Positions 52,967 through 64,000 of a stretch of 64,000 nt of DNA are shown in pieces. Under the pieces are notes generated by a model. That model saw nothing but the letters and a program-made list of their open reading frames with translations. It made no database searches and was not told the origin of the DNA. Every line of letters starts with the position of its first letter. The first letter of the stretch is position 1. Source of the stretch: Prorocentrum cordatum (taxonomy: Eukaryota; Sar; Dinophyceae; Prorocentrales; Prorocentraceae). A program made the position numbers and the translations under genes. Location: positions 298,501-362,500 of the forward strand of contig CAUYUJ010014325.1 in assembly GCA_963575745.1 (NCBI GenBank). Reading direction: 5' to 3'.

Positions 52967-55589
52967 CGAGGGGGTCGCGCTTGCAGTGGGAACGCAGTAA
53001 CGCACCAAGGCATGAGGGTGCAAAACCGACACGACGGGCTGCTGCTCGGGAGGGTGGGGCTGTGTTCAGGGAAGGTTGCAGCGCCGCTGAATGATGCGTT
53101 GTGAACCGGACCTGCGGGATGGCCCCCTTCGTTTTTGGTTCGTTATAGAACTCAGACCTAGCTTCGGCTTCAGCTGCGATGTGCTTCGAAACGTCCTCCG
53201 GACAGCTCTCCCGAATCGTTTTCCCGCTTTCGCGGGTGCCTCCTTTTCCCGTCTCTCTGTCGATCTGTATTCTTTTTCTTCTTCATGCCTCTCATCCCCA
53301 TGCCCGCCACTGTCCCCCAGCGCCAACGTTCGCCCGGCTCGAGTGGGCTGCGGGGCGGGGGCGCGCGGGCGGAGCTTTCGCCGTCGCTCAGTGTTCGCGG
53401 GCAGAGCTGGTCCGTTGCGTTCGCCGTCGCTCAGCGGATTTGGCTTAGTTGGACGACCGACGGGGGCGAGTCGCTCACCCGGGGCGGTCGGCAGAGTTAG
53501 CGGCAGGCAAGTCCGGGAACATTATAGCGCCGGCGCAACCGACGCGGCTGCTGAGCGAGGCGGCGGCTGCAAGACCGCGGCAAGGCTCTGATCGCAGCCG
53601 CACCATCGCCACGAACCAGAAGGAAGAAGTCATCGGGAGCTTCGACCAGAGACGAATTAAAGGCGAGTTGAAGCCGGCATCAGCTGAACAGGCGCCGTTT
53701 TTGAACCGTTCCCAATGGCTGGCGGAAGGCTGGGGCGCCGCCCAGCTGCGGTCGAACTCGAACACCCAGTGCGACGAAACACTTCAGACTGGAGCTGCAT
53801 GCAGCAGGTATCTGTGGTTTGTTGAACCGTCAGCGCCAGCGTGCGCCCGCGCCGCCACGGGTCGCTGCATCGTCGCGAAGGCTTCCAGGTGCCGTGGTCA
53901 CTGGCGGCGCAAGTCTCAGCGGCAGCTGGGCGTCTGCGAGGGTGTCCAATCCGCCTGCGCGACGCCGCGGATTGCTTCCCCTACCGCGTTCAGATGGCAC
54001 TTGCACTAATGATCCAGCAGCAAACCGCCGTGGCAATTGAGCGCGCTCGCCCTGCGCGCGTGGGCGCGCGGCCACTCCGTCGCACCCGCACCGCCGCGCA
54101 GCGCGGCGATGCCGCGGCTGAAGAATCAAGGGCCCGCGGCGACTTCAAACGGGAGCGTTGCCGGGCTGCGCGCGTGCACGGCAGCCCGCAGCTCGGCGTG
54201 CTGTGCTGTTTTTGCTTTTTGCCGTCGACATGGCCGTGGCGATCGACGCTGTCTCCTCGAGTTCCCAGCAGCGCACCGCGCGCGTTCGGGGGGGGCGCGG
54301 GCGGCTTGGCGCCGGCCGATAGGGGCGGCCTGGGCGCATCTCCAGGCCTCGACCACCGCGCCCAGCTCCGCCACGCTGCAGCGCGCGGCGGTGGCGCAGC
54401 TGCGCGTGCGCCCACGTGCCTTCTCGATCTATGCGCCCGCGCGGACGAGCGAGTGGGCGACGACGACAGCGGGCGGGGACATGACATATACTGTGGGCAG
54501 CAAGAGCGGCGCGAGACCGATCGCGCCCATCTTCCCAGAGAAAGCGGCCGATCCATGGTTCTCGCGACGCGGTCGGGCACTCGGCCCAGGACTATCGGTG
54601 ACATCGGCGCGCGCGCATCTGGCGCACGTCTGCAAGCGCGCGGGCACCATGCGCCAGTTGGCTCATGCTTCGCAGCTGCCCCCATAACGACGAGCCCGGC
54701 GGGGGCCCTTGGCGGCGGGCCGCGCCATCGTGTTCGACGAGATATACAAACGCCCTGCAAGGCCACCTCGCTATTGAAGCGCGCGGCCCCCGCGCCAAAC
54801 AGGGGGAAGGCGGGGCCCGGGGGCAGGGGCGGGCCCGCGAGAGCGCTTCGGATGTCTCTGAAACAGCAGGCCCACGGCCGGAGATTTCGAGAAGCATCCC
54901 GCCCCGATGGTTTCCATAGCCCCCTGGACGACGCTGCGCCGCTGCAGTATGCGTCGAGGGATTTAGCGGGCGCGCGCCGCGTCGGGGATAATTTTTATGG
55001 AAGCGGCGATGGCGAAGGCGTTCTCAATGGACTTGGGCGCTACAGACGAGAAGTCATGGCATGCCCCCCCCCGCGCTGCTGCCTCGAGCCAGGCGCTCCT
55101 GGATCAGCCGATGGACAATGGATTGGATTCCAAAACGCTCGGGTTGGCGACGACATGGGGGCCGCGACAACGAACGGCGACTACGCCAGGCAATGCGGAC
55201 ATCTGGGGAACTACACCAAACACAATGGTTAAACCATGTTTTGATGACTGGTGCTTGGGATGCTGTGCGACATTGTTCGATGGCCGGAAACAGTGCGGCA
55301 CGCGAGCATCCAACGTCAGATGCCACGTATGTCGGACACAGCTGAAAGACCGAACTTGGTGGCAGATTATGTGGGGTACACACAGCAGAGGTACAAGTTT
55401 GCTAATTATCGCCCGACCAATCATTCAGCCCTCGGCGACAACTGCCCCTTCCGTGTTGGGGCGCCCGCCAGGAGTGAGCTCAAGAACGTGACCCGCAAAA
55501 AGGGCAAGGTAGGTTGCCTGGCGACGTACCACCAGAGCGTTGCACTATTGTTGTTTCCGGCGAAACGGTGCGCGACATATTCTTCAGTA
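52967..55589. other. 2.6 kb without a firm gene assignment
   Basis: The longest frame (53841-55232, 463 codons) is GC-driven and Arg/Ala/Gly-rich, with competing frames on both strands. Short natural-looking stretches occur in the frame at 54037-54687 (GGDMTYTVGSKSGARPIAPI). Nothing recognised. Confidence 0.35.
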
Positions 55590-56465
55590 GATGCCGAGAA
55601 TGCTCGACACCAAAAAAATATTTGAATCTTGGAAGAGAGCAGCTGCGGCATTGCTATTCACGAAAGGTACGGATTCGTCGCCGGCGAATTCAAACCAATC
55701 TCGCTACTCCCAGTTGGACAGGATAGACTCTACACTGCCAGCTGGTTCAAGGAGGTACAGAAGCACGAATCTCACATTCGCAATTTGGGTTCCGACCGCG
55801 CTGTGGCGGTGGAGACGCGTTGATGTTGACGCGCTGGATGATCCATGCAGCCCGCTTGTACAAAAACGGTGGAGTTGATTTACTATTGCTTCGTTTGGCA
55901 AAGCATATTATAGGCTAAGGCCACACTGTGTGTGCGATTCTCTGGAACGGTTCGGCCTGCCACGTGGTATGGTGGATCTGGCGCATTCGATCTACTCCGC
56001 GAGGTTCTCCACCATCATGGATCATGCCGGCCGCTCTTCTAGACAAACATAACGCGCAGGGATCGCCCAAGTTTGCCCGGTCTTGTCCTACATCTTCGTC
56101 GTCATTCAAAGTGTGCGGTTGTACGTTGTCCGTGGATCTCTCAAACCGCTCCCAGAACCAGACGTTGTGCTTACATGTGATATTATATACGTATGTGGTA
56201 CTTGGTATGTTCATCATTGTTGCAACCTGCAGCGCAAAGTGGAAGCAACCTTCCAGGATGGCAGAAGCGACGGATCCGGACGGCTACCTATTTGGGTAAT
56301 CGTATACCCTGCGATGGGAAAGTGGGAATTGAATTAAACAGGCGACTTGGCGAAACTGATTATGTACTCAAGCTGCTGCATCGGAAGTGGTCTCAGATAT
56401 CGGTTAGGGGGAGAATGGGCATGTACGATATCAGAGAATTGCGCCCTGAACGAATTTTCGTAGTG
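55590..56465 (+). pseudogene. LINE-type reverse transcriptase fragment
   Basis: Recognisable RT text runs through three frames. IFESWKRAAAALLFTKG and FKPISLLPV correspond to the entry motif of LINE RTs. LERFGLPRGMVDLAHSIYSA, AGIAQVCPVLSYIFVVIQSV (compare GI.QGCPLSPYLFVV) and VVLTCDIIYVCGT (the YADD region, degraded) follow. After a frame change TATYLGNRIPCDGKVGIELN, RRLGETDYVLKLLHRKWSQI and RMGMYDIRELR match the region after the palm. Stops include TGA at 55821 and TAA near 56048. Both ends are missing, and the 30-bp repeat array begins just downstream. Confidence 0.75.
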
Positions 56466-56489
56466 TTTAGTGTTCGTATAGCTTCTGAG

Positions 56490-56710
56490 AGCAGACCCAA
56501 CTCGCCGACCACCCGACCAGCTTGCCGACCAGCGCGCCGACCAGCTCGCCGACTCCCGCGCCGAGTGGCTCGCCGACTCCCGCACCGACCAGCTCACCGA
56601 CTCCCGCGCCGACCAGATTGACGGCTCCCGCACTGTCCAGCTCACCGGTTCCCGCGCCGACCAGATCACCGACCCCCGCGCTGTCCAGCTCACCGACTCC
56701 CAGCATACAG
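56490..56710. repeat. 30-bp (10-codon) repeat, PTSSPTPAPT-like
   Basis: CGACCAGCTCACCGACTCCCGCGC-type units (15/30 bp) are tandem. One plus frame reads PTSSPTPAPSGSPTPAPTSS and stays open to 57148. Whether this is translated is unknown. It follows a LINE relic and has no start context. Confidence 0.75.
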
Positions 56711-57440
56711 CAGATCACCAAGAAAATGGTGATGTTTACGCGGCCGAGAGTTCCCACATCTTGCCTGGCCACTCATGTTGGAGTCCGCTTGGAATCAAAA
56801 CAGTGTAGGAGGGTGGGCTGGGATTCCAACTCTCCGACCTCCAGCCTCCAGCCGCCGTCATCCCACTTCCACCTCCGCCTTGACCTTCAACCTCCCCGAT
56901 CTGCACAGTCCAGCCCTCGGGCTCAAACGTCCGCCGTCCCACGCCCCGCCTGCCGACCTCCAGCCTCTGCCAGCCTACCTGGCGCCATTTCAAACAACGC
57001 CGCACGCAACAGGGAGTTTCCCGCTGTCGTCGACTACAGTTCCGACCTCCCCTTCCGCCGCCAACCGCGGTTCCGACCCCATGTACGTCACCTGCTTCGG
57101 CGCTGGCTCTGGCCCCGACACTTATTGCGATACCTGCCCCGACACTAGCTCCATCTCCACTTCCGATGCCGGCTTTGCCTTCGCCTCCATCTCCGATTCC
57201 CTCGTTGGCTCGTCTCCTGTTTCTGCTTCGTTTCCGATTCCAGCTCCGACTTCAGTTCCGACGCCAGGTGGCGAGCGTTACAACTGCTCCAATTCCTGTT
57301 GCGACTCATCCCCCGACGCCGGCTTCAGCTCCGACGCCCTTCCTGGCCTTGGTTGCAGTTCCCACTCCAGCTCTGTCCTCCGACGTCGGCTCCGACTCCA
57401 GTTCCGACGCCGGCCGACGCATCGACTCCGTGACATTGCA
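56711..57440. repeat. Degenerate Ser/Pro-codon repeat region
   Basis: From about 57030 to 57420, units of the type TCCGACTCCAGCTCCGACGC recur irregularly, and 56810-57000 is unique but similarly C-rich. Two overlapping frames are Ser/Pro-rich. Confidence 0.5.
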
Positions 57441-59019
57441 TGGCTTCGGCAGGCGCCGGCCACCTTTGGCCAAGGGCTCCTTGGCGAGAGCGAGCACGAG
57501 GCTGGAGTTATCGATCTAAACGTTGTTCTTCGAAGTTGTCTTGATTATGGTGGGGTCGAGCTCTTCCTCGAGGCGTGTGTCACTTTGGGCAAACCGTCCT
57601 AACCGAGAGTGATGGTCCCCAGGACGGATGCCAGCGCACGTCGGTGCACCAGGCGGAATCAGTGACATCGCTGATCCAGGTCTGACGTGTCGGCCCCAGC
57701 TCCCAATCTTATAGATTGGGCAGGCGTTGAGCTCTTAGTGCAGCCGGCGCTCTCTGCTTCTCTTGGCCTTCTCTTGCCCATCCTCTATTGGTTGCCACCC
57801 CAAGGGTGTGTCCACTCTGCTTCGTCCCTTTCCTACGCGGTAGGACTCGTTCCAGCCTCGTTGGAACCCCCAGGCTATCATATTATTCCGAGCTACTGCC
57901 ACAAGTGAGTGACGTTACTTTGAGGTCTCGCGTCGTGGCTATGTTCACTTCGCATGGGAGCGTGGCCCTTCAGGCTCCCCGTTCAATATACCTTCGGGCC
58001 TCACTTCATTGGGTGAAGGATCTGATGTAGTGTTCCAGTAATCCGTTGTTGGTGTCGTTTTCAGGTTTCCTCTTGCTCTTCCTCCTCCTCCTCCTCTTCC
58101 TTCTCTTCTCCCTTTCCCTCCTTGCTTCTGGCATGGGCCAGGGTTTAAGGTAAGACGTCACACGCCATCTTGAGTTAACACTTTGCCATTGGAGTGCGCT
58201 CCAAGGCCCCATGGGCATCCGACGACAACGCACCAGAGGGACATATCGCCTAAGTTCGCGGGCGATAAAAGTATATTTGAGCAGATCGTGCTCGATTCTC
58301 AGTTTTTAGCTGTAAATGCTTACGTCGTTTGATGTGTATTCCTCTGTCGTGTTTTCCCGGGTTAGCAACGCAGTTGCGCTGCAAAAAGTATCCGCCCAAC
58401 CGGACCATTTTCGTACATTATGTTGTCCAGACAGAGCGTTTTGCACAATATGGTCAGGCATCCTGATTGGCCCTCCGTTGTTACGGCCGCAGCTTGCAAC
58501 GACGATGGGGCTCCCGAGAAATGGGCTGGGTGCCGACAGCGGGACCGCCCCCGCCAGCAGTGGGCGAGCCAAATGTATACATTGGTTCAGTATGTATAGA
58601 ACGTATTATTTCAGTCCCCCCTTCCCGTCTTCCTCCTTCCATCTGTGTTCCATGCTCGTGGGGAGCTCTTGTTGTTGCTTCAAAGTAGGGCACTTGGTTC
58701 TCCTGCTTCACAGTCGTGGGACGCTCTGTTTTCCTGTTCTACAGTCGATGTGTGTTTTGTTGTTGCTTCACAGTCGCGTCTCCGCGCCGTCTGTCCGATT
58801 TGTTTCCCCGCAAAGTTGCCAATTGCGCACTCTTTTTTGCCCTCGCGTCCTGGCGACGTACCGCATGACCTCCTAGTTAAGTCAGGCCTGTACTGCAGGT
58901 GCCCAGTCTGCCGCGTCTCTCTCGCGACCTCGACCAAGCTGTGGCCGAGGCACTTCGTGTTGCATGGCTATCTGTACATTGCGCCACACCCGTGACGCGG
59001 CACTGTTGTTGGGTTAGCT
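57441..59019. other. No gene recognised; contains a repeat shared with 12150
   Basis: The frame 57687-57908 is short and motif-free. A CT tract lies at 58075-58125. At 58640-58790 a ~32-bp unit (CTGCTTCACAGTCGTGGGAC) recurs two to three times and matches the complement of 12150-12245. Confidence 0.45.
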
Positions 59020-59755
59020 TTGGCGACCTACGAGGCGCACGTGTTTCTCAAGCCAGGAGGTGGCCGACTCGCTAGCATCACGTTGGAGACCACAGGGCTG
59101 TCGCCCTGCGTAGATGACCCCGTCCCCTGCAATGGGGAGGCTGCGCGGGTTGGGCTTTGGCCCCCCTCGCAGCCCTCGCCGAATCGATTCACAAGTATTT
59201 CACGTATCCCCGTTTCTTCGCGACCCGGAAGAAGTTCGGGCTCGCTGCTTCGGCGGGGCCCCTGCTGAAGTTAGAGCTCCAAGACGTCAAAGAGCTCGCA
59301 GGACCTGGTTGCAGCGTGGGAATGTGGTCGTCGGATGTGCTGGAGGACGACGACGGAATCGCCATTGGGCCCGTTCTCAGCGAGCTTACCGTTGAAGCAA
59401 ACTTCACGGGAGCATCGGCAGAATTTCTCGCATGAAGTTTACAGTTGGTTGCAGATCTAGCTTGTCCCAGGCACACCTCAAGCCTACGCTCACATATGGA
59501 GTTGACGTTCGTGCGTTAAGCCCTCGCCAAATTCCACATGTTCGGCAAGCTTTGGGACAAATGTGCTGTTGCATTTTTTCGCTGGTCCCAGCTGGATTTT
59601 GCCGCGAAGTTTCCTACGCAGCGCCAGCCAGGATAGACATTGCCGAAGAATGTATGAAGCATTGCGCTCGACTGCACGTAAGAATGACCCTTCGCCAGAG
59701 TGACTTTTGGTGCGGGCCCATTGGGCCCCCCCGATCGCCGAATGCGATGCGATAG
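59020..59755 (+). pseudogene. Possible LINE C-terminal fragment in several frames
   Basis: Natural-looking text occurs in three overlapping plus frames: YEAHVFLKPGGGRLASITLE (59020), KYFTYPRFFATRKKFGLAAS and MWSSDVLEDDDGIAIGPVLS (59157-59435), then LKPTLTYGVDVRALSPRQI and AGFCREVSYAAPARIDIAEE (59432-59755). The last resembles the region after RT in LINE proteins, where an LxYG(a/v)(d/e)xx motif is common. The assignment is weak and it could be another decayed gene. Confidence 0.35.
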
Positions 59756-60812
59756 CAGCGTCTTGCGCGCTTGTGTTTGGGCCCCCCCGCGGCCCCCCCA
59801 AAAGCCGTGCAACAAAGGTTACCCTTACCCAGGGCAACTCTTGCGTGTAACCGATTCGCTTCTAAGCGGTGAGCGGCCTTTGCTGTGCGTCCTAAAGAGC
59901 ACGTCCATCTGTCGGTCGCCCCTTTCTCAAAGGCCTGTGGTGCGACCGCCACGTGCGCGCGGGGACACAAGGGGGTTGCGAGCCGAATGGAACATCATTG
60001 GCATCGGGATCTTGATTGACAAGTTCTGTTCCGACTTGAATGTGGCTCAGGTTCCTCCTGCTGCCATTCGCACGCATTCTGCTTTGTTGCGGTGTGTGTG
60101 TGGGTCTTGATGTATTAGAAAATGCCTTGTCGGCTTGAAGCAGGGCCGACTGTGACACCGAGCTCGCGGGCTGCGTCAGGAGGCCCCGCGCCAGCTGCTG
60201 GCATCCCAGAAAGTGGAGATGACCCGTGTGGGTGAGGCTGGGCAGAACGCATGATTGGGGGGCGGTCCCTCCCCGCGCGCGCGGTCCCAGCAAATCGGGG
60301 GAACCGGGCCGCTTCGTGCGACAGGCGCGGCAAAAGAAAACGCGCGGCACAGGATCTGGCAACCCGGCTGCCCAACGGCGACAGCTGTCCGACGGGAGTT
60401 CTTCCCTGGGACTTATTTGATCAAGCGGCTGCTCGCAGGTTCATATTTTTCTCGTCCTGCCCAGAGCGGTTATCTCGGAAGAGTGTTTCAGCCGAGCTGC
60501 CCGGCAGCAGTTGGGAAACATTTTCTTTTATTTCGGCACATTTCCCTCCGCGGCCAGTGTGGGTTGGAGGTTGGCGCGGGTCTGTTCGTTGACGGGTTGC
60601 TCTTGTGCCATCCATGAACGTTTATATTGAATTTCTCTCGCGCGAGAGTTAGCGCGGCCTAAGTGAGGGGCGGTGGACAGAACGTTCGAGATTTGAGGGC
60701 GGCTTTCCCGACCCCCGCTCCATACTCGCATCTTCCCCCATGCCATCCCCCCACCTCCAGTCCGCCCCCATGGTCCCCACCCCCAGTTCCCCCTCCTCTC
60801 CCGCCCACCCCC
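59756..60812. other. 1 kb without a recognised gene
   Basis: GC-rich sequence containing several C7-C8 runs near 59790-59810 and ending in a C/T-rich stretch that runs into the gap. Confidence 0.4.
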
Positions 60813-60912
60813 NNNNNNNNNNNNNNNNNNNNNNNNNNNNNNNNNNNNNNNNNNNNNNNNNNNNNNNNNNNNNNNNNNNNNNNNNNNNNNNNNNNNNNNN
60901 NNNNNNNNNNNN
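60813..60912. other. Assembly gap (100 N)
   Basis: Exactly 100 N, probably a default gap length. The frames that span it are meaningless. Confidence 0.99.
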
Positions 60913-61114
60913 CGAGGATGATATCGATTGCTCGGTGCTAATCTACTTGGACGGGCTGGTCGAGCACGGGGGGCCAGGCCGCGTCGAGGTGACTTCGCGG
61001 CGCATGGGATGACCCGCGCGTGGCCAGAACTGACGTCGCGGCTCCCTTGGTCCGACCGCGCTCGTCAGGCCTGGCATCGCCTTCGCGAGCTCTGGCGATA
61101 TCCGTCCTCGCGAG
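60913..61114. repeat. 202-bp direct duplication, left copy
   Basis: By eye it is identical to 63667-63868 except for one base (CGCATGGG here, CGGATGGG there), with a constant offset of 2754. It begins directly at the gap and ends at a T/CT-rich tract. Confidence 0.95.
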
Positions 61115-61257
61115 TTGTTTTTTGTTTTTTTCTCTTTCTCTCTCTCTCTCTCTTTTTCTTTCTCTCTCTCTCTCTCTCCCTCTTTTTTTTTTTGTTCTCT
61201 CTCTCTCTCTCTCTCCCTCCCTCTCTCTCTCTCTCTTTCTCTTTCTCTCTTTCTTTA

Positions 61258-61292
<35 letters not shown>

Positions 61293-61446
61293 ATGTATCC
61301 GTTCGCTCTCTCTCTCTCTCTCTTTCCGTTCTACCCCTCTCTCTCTCTCTCTTTTTTTTTTTTGTTTTTCCTCTCACTCTCTCTCTCGTCTTTCTCTCTC
61401 TCTCTCTCTTTCTCTATCCCTCGGCTCACTTCTCTCTTTCTCTCTC

Positions 61447-61477
<31 letters not shown>

Positions 61478-61665
61478 TCTTTTTTTTCCCCCCTCTCTCT
61501 CTCTCTCTTCTCCTCTTCTTCCTCTCTCTCTCTCCTCTTTCTCTCTCTCTTTCTCTTTTTTCTTCTCTCTCTCTTTCTCCCTCTTTGATGACTCTCTTGC
61601 TCTCACTCTCTCTTTCTCTACTTTTCTATTCTCTTCTCTCTCTCTCTGCTATACATATATAAGTA
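61115..61665. repeat. (CT)n-rich tract
   Basis: About 550 bp of TCTCTC with T runs. All frames give Ser/Leu or Phe/Ser repeats. Confidence 0.95.
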
Positions 61666-61729
61666 CATATACGGACCACCCTTCGGGCGATTGGGTGGTT
61701 GTGGGGGGGGGTGGGGGGCGAACGTCTCA

Positions 61730-61930
61730 CTCGATCGGTCTCACTATCGATCTCACTATCGATCTCAGTATCGGTCTCGCTCGATCGATCTCCCTCGATC
61801 GATCTCACAATCAATCTCACTCGATCAATCTCACAATTGATCTGGCTATCGTTCTCACAATCGATCTCACAATCGATCTCCCAATCGATATCACATTCGG
61901 TCTCGCTATCGATCTCACTATGGGTACCAC
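61730..61930. repeat. 12-bp repeat (CTCACTATCGAT)
   Basis: About 16 degenerate copies of CTCACTATCGAT/CTCACAATCGAT in tandem. Confidence 0.9.
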
Positions 61931-62735
61931 AGCCGCTCTCACAATCAACGTCATCATCATCTTCAACAACAGCAACACCAACATCAACATCATCATCACC
62001 AACATCATCATAATCGGGACACCGTCCTCATCATCATCAACACTACCATCATCATCATCGCGGCCATCAGCATCTTCGGGACACCACCATCATCATCATC
62101 ACCATCATCACAATCATCATCATCATCAGCAGCATCGGGACACAGACATCGTCATCATCAGCAGCATCACCATCGGGACACCATCATAATCACCATCGTT
62201 ATCATCATCATCATAATCATCGGGACACCATCATCATCATCTCATCCTCCACATCGGCATCATCAGCATCAGCATCATCAACATCATCATCAGCATCGTC
62301 ATCATCGTTATCATCGGGGCACCATCATTATCATTACCAGCATCAGCATCAACATCACCACCATCATCATCACCATCGGGACGCCATCATCATCAACATC
62401 ATTTTCATCACCACAGAATAATCCTCATCATCGGGACGCCATAATCATCATCAACCTCCTCAGCATCAACATCATCATCATCGGGACACAATCTTAACCA
62501 GCAGAATCAACATCAACATCATCAGACTCATCATCATCGGGACACCATCATCGTCATCATCATGATCATCAACAGCATCATGATCATCATCATCTTCATC
62601 ATCGGGACACCATCAGCATCACCATCATCATCATCATCGTCGTCGTCATCACCATCATCATCGACATCATCATCATCGGGACACCATCATCATCATATCA
62701 TCATCATCATCACCATCATCATCATAGTATTCATG

Positions 62736-62766
<31 letters not shown>

Positions 62767-62880
62767 CGCCATCATCATCATCAGCAGCATCGCCATCATC
62801 AGCATCACCATCATCATCATCATCACCATCATCATCATCAAAATCATCATGCCATCATCATCATCATCATCATCATCATC
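61931..62880. repeat. (ATC)n microsatellite punctuated by CGGGACACC
   Basis: CAT/ATC trinucleotides are interrupted at irregular intervals by CGGGACACCATC in about a dozen places. The interruption is the same 10-mer that forms the next array. Confidence 0.93.
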
Positions 62881-62974
62881 CTCGCGGGACACCGCGGGGC
62901 CCGGCACCGGCGGGACACCGCGGGGCACCGCGGGACACCGCAGGACACCGCGGGACACCGGCGGGACACCGCGG
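62881..62974. repeat. 10-bp array (GCGGGACACC)n
   Basis: About nine copies of CGCGGGACAC/CGGCGGGACAC in tandem. Confidence 0.93.
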
Positions 62975-63135
62975 GCCACCGGCCGCCCGGAAGGGAATCA
63001 TTTGGTCCAGCCGCGCCTCAGCCACACGGGACTTTCGCGGGACACCGGAGGGACACCGCGTGCCACCGGCCGCCCAGAAGGGAATCATTTGGTCCGGCCG
63101 CGCCTCAGCCACAGGAGACTTTCTCTCGCCCGCCC
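62975..63135. repeat. 87-bp tandem duplication
   Basis: GCCACCGGCCGCCC begins copies at 62975 and 63062, both continuing GAAGGGAATCATTTGGTCC and CCGCGCCTCAGCCACA. The second copy diverges near its end. Confidence 0.93.
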
Positions 63136-63239
63136 ACGCAGCTTCGCCTCGCCCGCGCGCACGGCACGCACGAACACGAAACCGAAATCGATTTCCCGGT
63201 AGGGGGGCTCTCCGTTCCACTTCGATCTAACCCCTCACC

Positions 63240-63243
63240 TCCG

Positions 63244-63276
<33 letters not shown>

Positions 63277-63525
63277 CTCTCTCTCTCTCTGTTTATCCAT
63301 CCTATATTTCTTTATATTTCTCTTTCTCTTTCTCTCTCTCTCTCTATATATACATATCGCTCTCTCTCTCTCTCTCTCTTTTTCTCTCTCTCTCTCTCTT
63401 GCTCTCTCTTTTTCTTTTTTTATTCTCTCTCTCTCTCTCCTCCTCTCTCTCTCTCTCTTTCTCTTTTTTTTTTTTTCTCTCTCTCTCTCTCTCTCTCTTT
63501 CTTTCTCTCTCTCTCTCTCTCTCGG
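63240..63525. repeat. T run and (CT)n tract
   Basis: A T tract of about 30 is followed by CT-rich sequence with a short TATATATACATA island, similar to 61115-61665. Confidence 0.95.
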
Positions 63526-63529
63526 CGCC

Positions 63530-64000
63530 GCCGATCGATTCCGCGAGTTCGCCGATCTGCCCCTGTCGCCCTGTCTAAGGAATCGGCCCCTGGGAAGTCA
63601 GCTCCCCAGCGCGCGTCGATTCCTGCGGCGCGATTCCGATTGCGACTACGACCTCGCGACGAGGAGCGAGGATGATATCGATTGCTCGGTGCTAATCTAC
63701 TTGGACGGGCTGGTCGAGCACGGGGGGCCAGGCCGCGTCGAGGTGACTTCGCGGCGGATGGGATGACCCGCGCGTGGCCAGAACTGACGTCGCGGCTCCC
63801 TTGGTCCGACCGCGCTCGTCAGGCCTGGCATCGCCTTCGCGAGCTCTGGCGATATCCGTCCTCGCGAGCTCTCGCCTTCGCGAGGCCCTCGCGAGCTCTG
63901 GGCCGCCCCGCTGCAGGCGATGCGGCGGATCGGGGAGACGACGGCGGCTGATGCGTTCGCGCTGGCGCTGGACTGGCTACTTCCGTTCTGCGGAGCTCTT
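63530..64000 (+). pseudogene. Tyrosine-recombinase-like fragment, runs off the window
   Basis: A plus frame from about 63530 reads DRFREFADLPLSPCL, LRRDSDCDYDLATRSEDDID and CSVLIYLDGLVEHGGPGRVE, then stops at 63764. In other frames, text near the end reads TAADAFALALD and then GYFRSAEL, the (Y/F)xRxxEL pattern around the first catalytic Arg of tyrosine recombinases. An N-terminal helical part followed by that motif resembles recombinase-like genes carried by DIRS/Crypton-type elements. The assignment is tentative, and the catalytic Tyr would lie beyond the window. Confidence 0.35.

Noticed and set aside
53841-55232. 463-codon plus-strand frame
   Set aside because: Arg/Ala/Gly-rich, GC-driven composition with competing frames on both strands and no motif. 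Mentioned only within the unassigned block.
60663-61012. Frames running through the N block
   Set aside because: The apparent continuity comes from unknown bases and has no meaning.

Overview
The window looks like nuclear DNA of a dinoflagellate. Two near-matches (20 of 22 positions as read by eye) to the conserved dinoflagellate mRNA spliced leader sit in genomic DNA at 21750-21771 and 50954-50975, each just after a pyrimidine-rich trans-splice acceptor. The other evidence is context: GC-rich sequence, almost no intact protein genes, degenerate satellites of many kinds, and decayed Ty1/copia and LINE-type retroelements. I cannot name the genus. There is one 100-N assembly gap at 60813-60912.

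Layout. 1-9880 is satellite DNA: two arrays of a ~144-bp unit (1-1620 and 5945-9880) with foldback repeats, a 17-bp array and the first array of a CCAAGAGGGCCC-type repeat between them. 9881-12740 is unique-looking GC-rich sequence with three copies of a short dispersed element. 12741-15470 is a broken LINE-like pol gene (reverse transcriptase, zinc motif, RNase H). 15770-17340 holds three adjoining simple arrays, and 17345-21709 has no gene I can defend. 21710-22837 is a relict-leader site followed by a broken SR-rich/coiled-coil reading frame. 24349-28921 is copia relic 1 (methyltransferase-like domain, integrase, RT, RNase H), followed by a polypurine tract. 28950-34260 is mainly short repeats. 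34311-39690 is copia relic 2 (Gag, protease, methyltransferase-like domain, integrase, RT), cut off within the RT, after which a macro-satellite runs to 42480. 42575-50860 is repeat-rich and gene-poor. 50870-51475 is a second relict-leader site with a coding-like pseudogene. 52645-52966 is the best candidate for a non-transposon exon. 55590-56465 and 59020-59755 are LINE fragments. The window ends with a run of simple repeats bracketed by a 202-bp direct duplication, the right copy lying inside a tyrosine-recombinase-like fragment.

No operon or pathway can be described. The recurring theme is retroelement decay plus repeats whose neighbouring blocks are inverted relative to each other. In copia relic 2 the protease, integrase and RT all appear to have lost catalytic residues. 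Both copia relics carry, between the protease region and the integrase, a domain that resembles a cytosine-methyltransferase core.

All family assignments come from motifs read by eye. No alignment or database search was run, so percentages and copy numbers are approximate.
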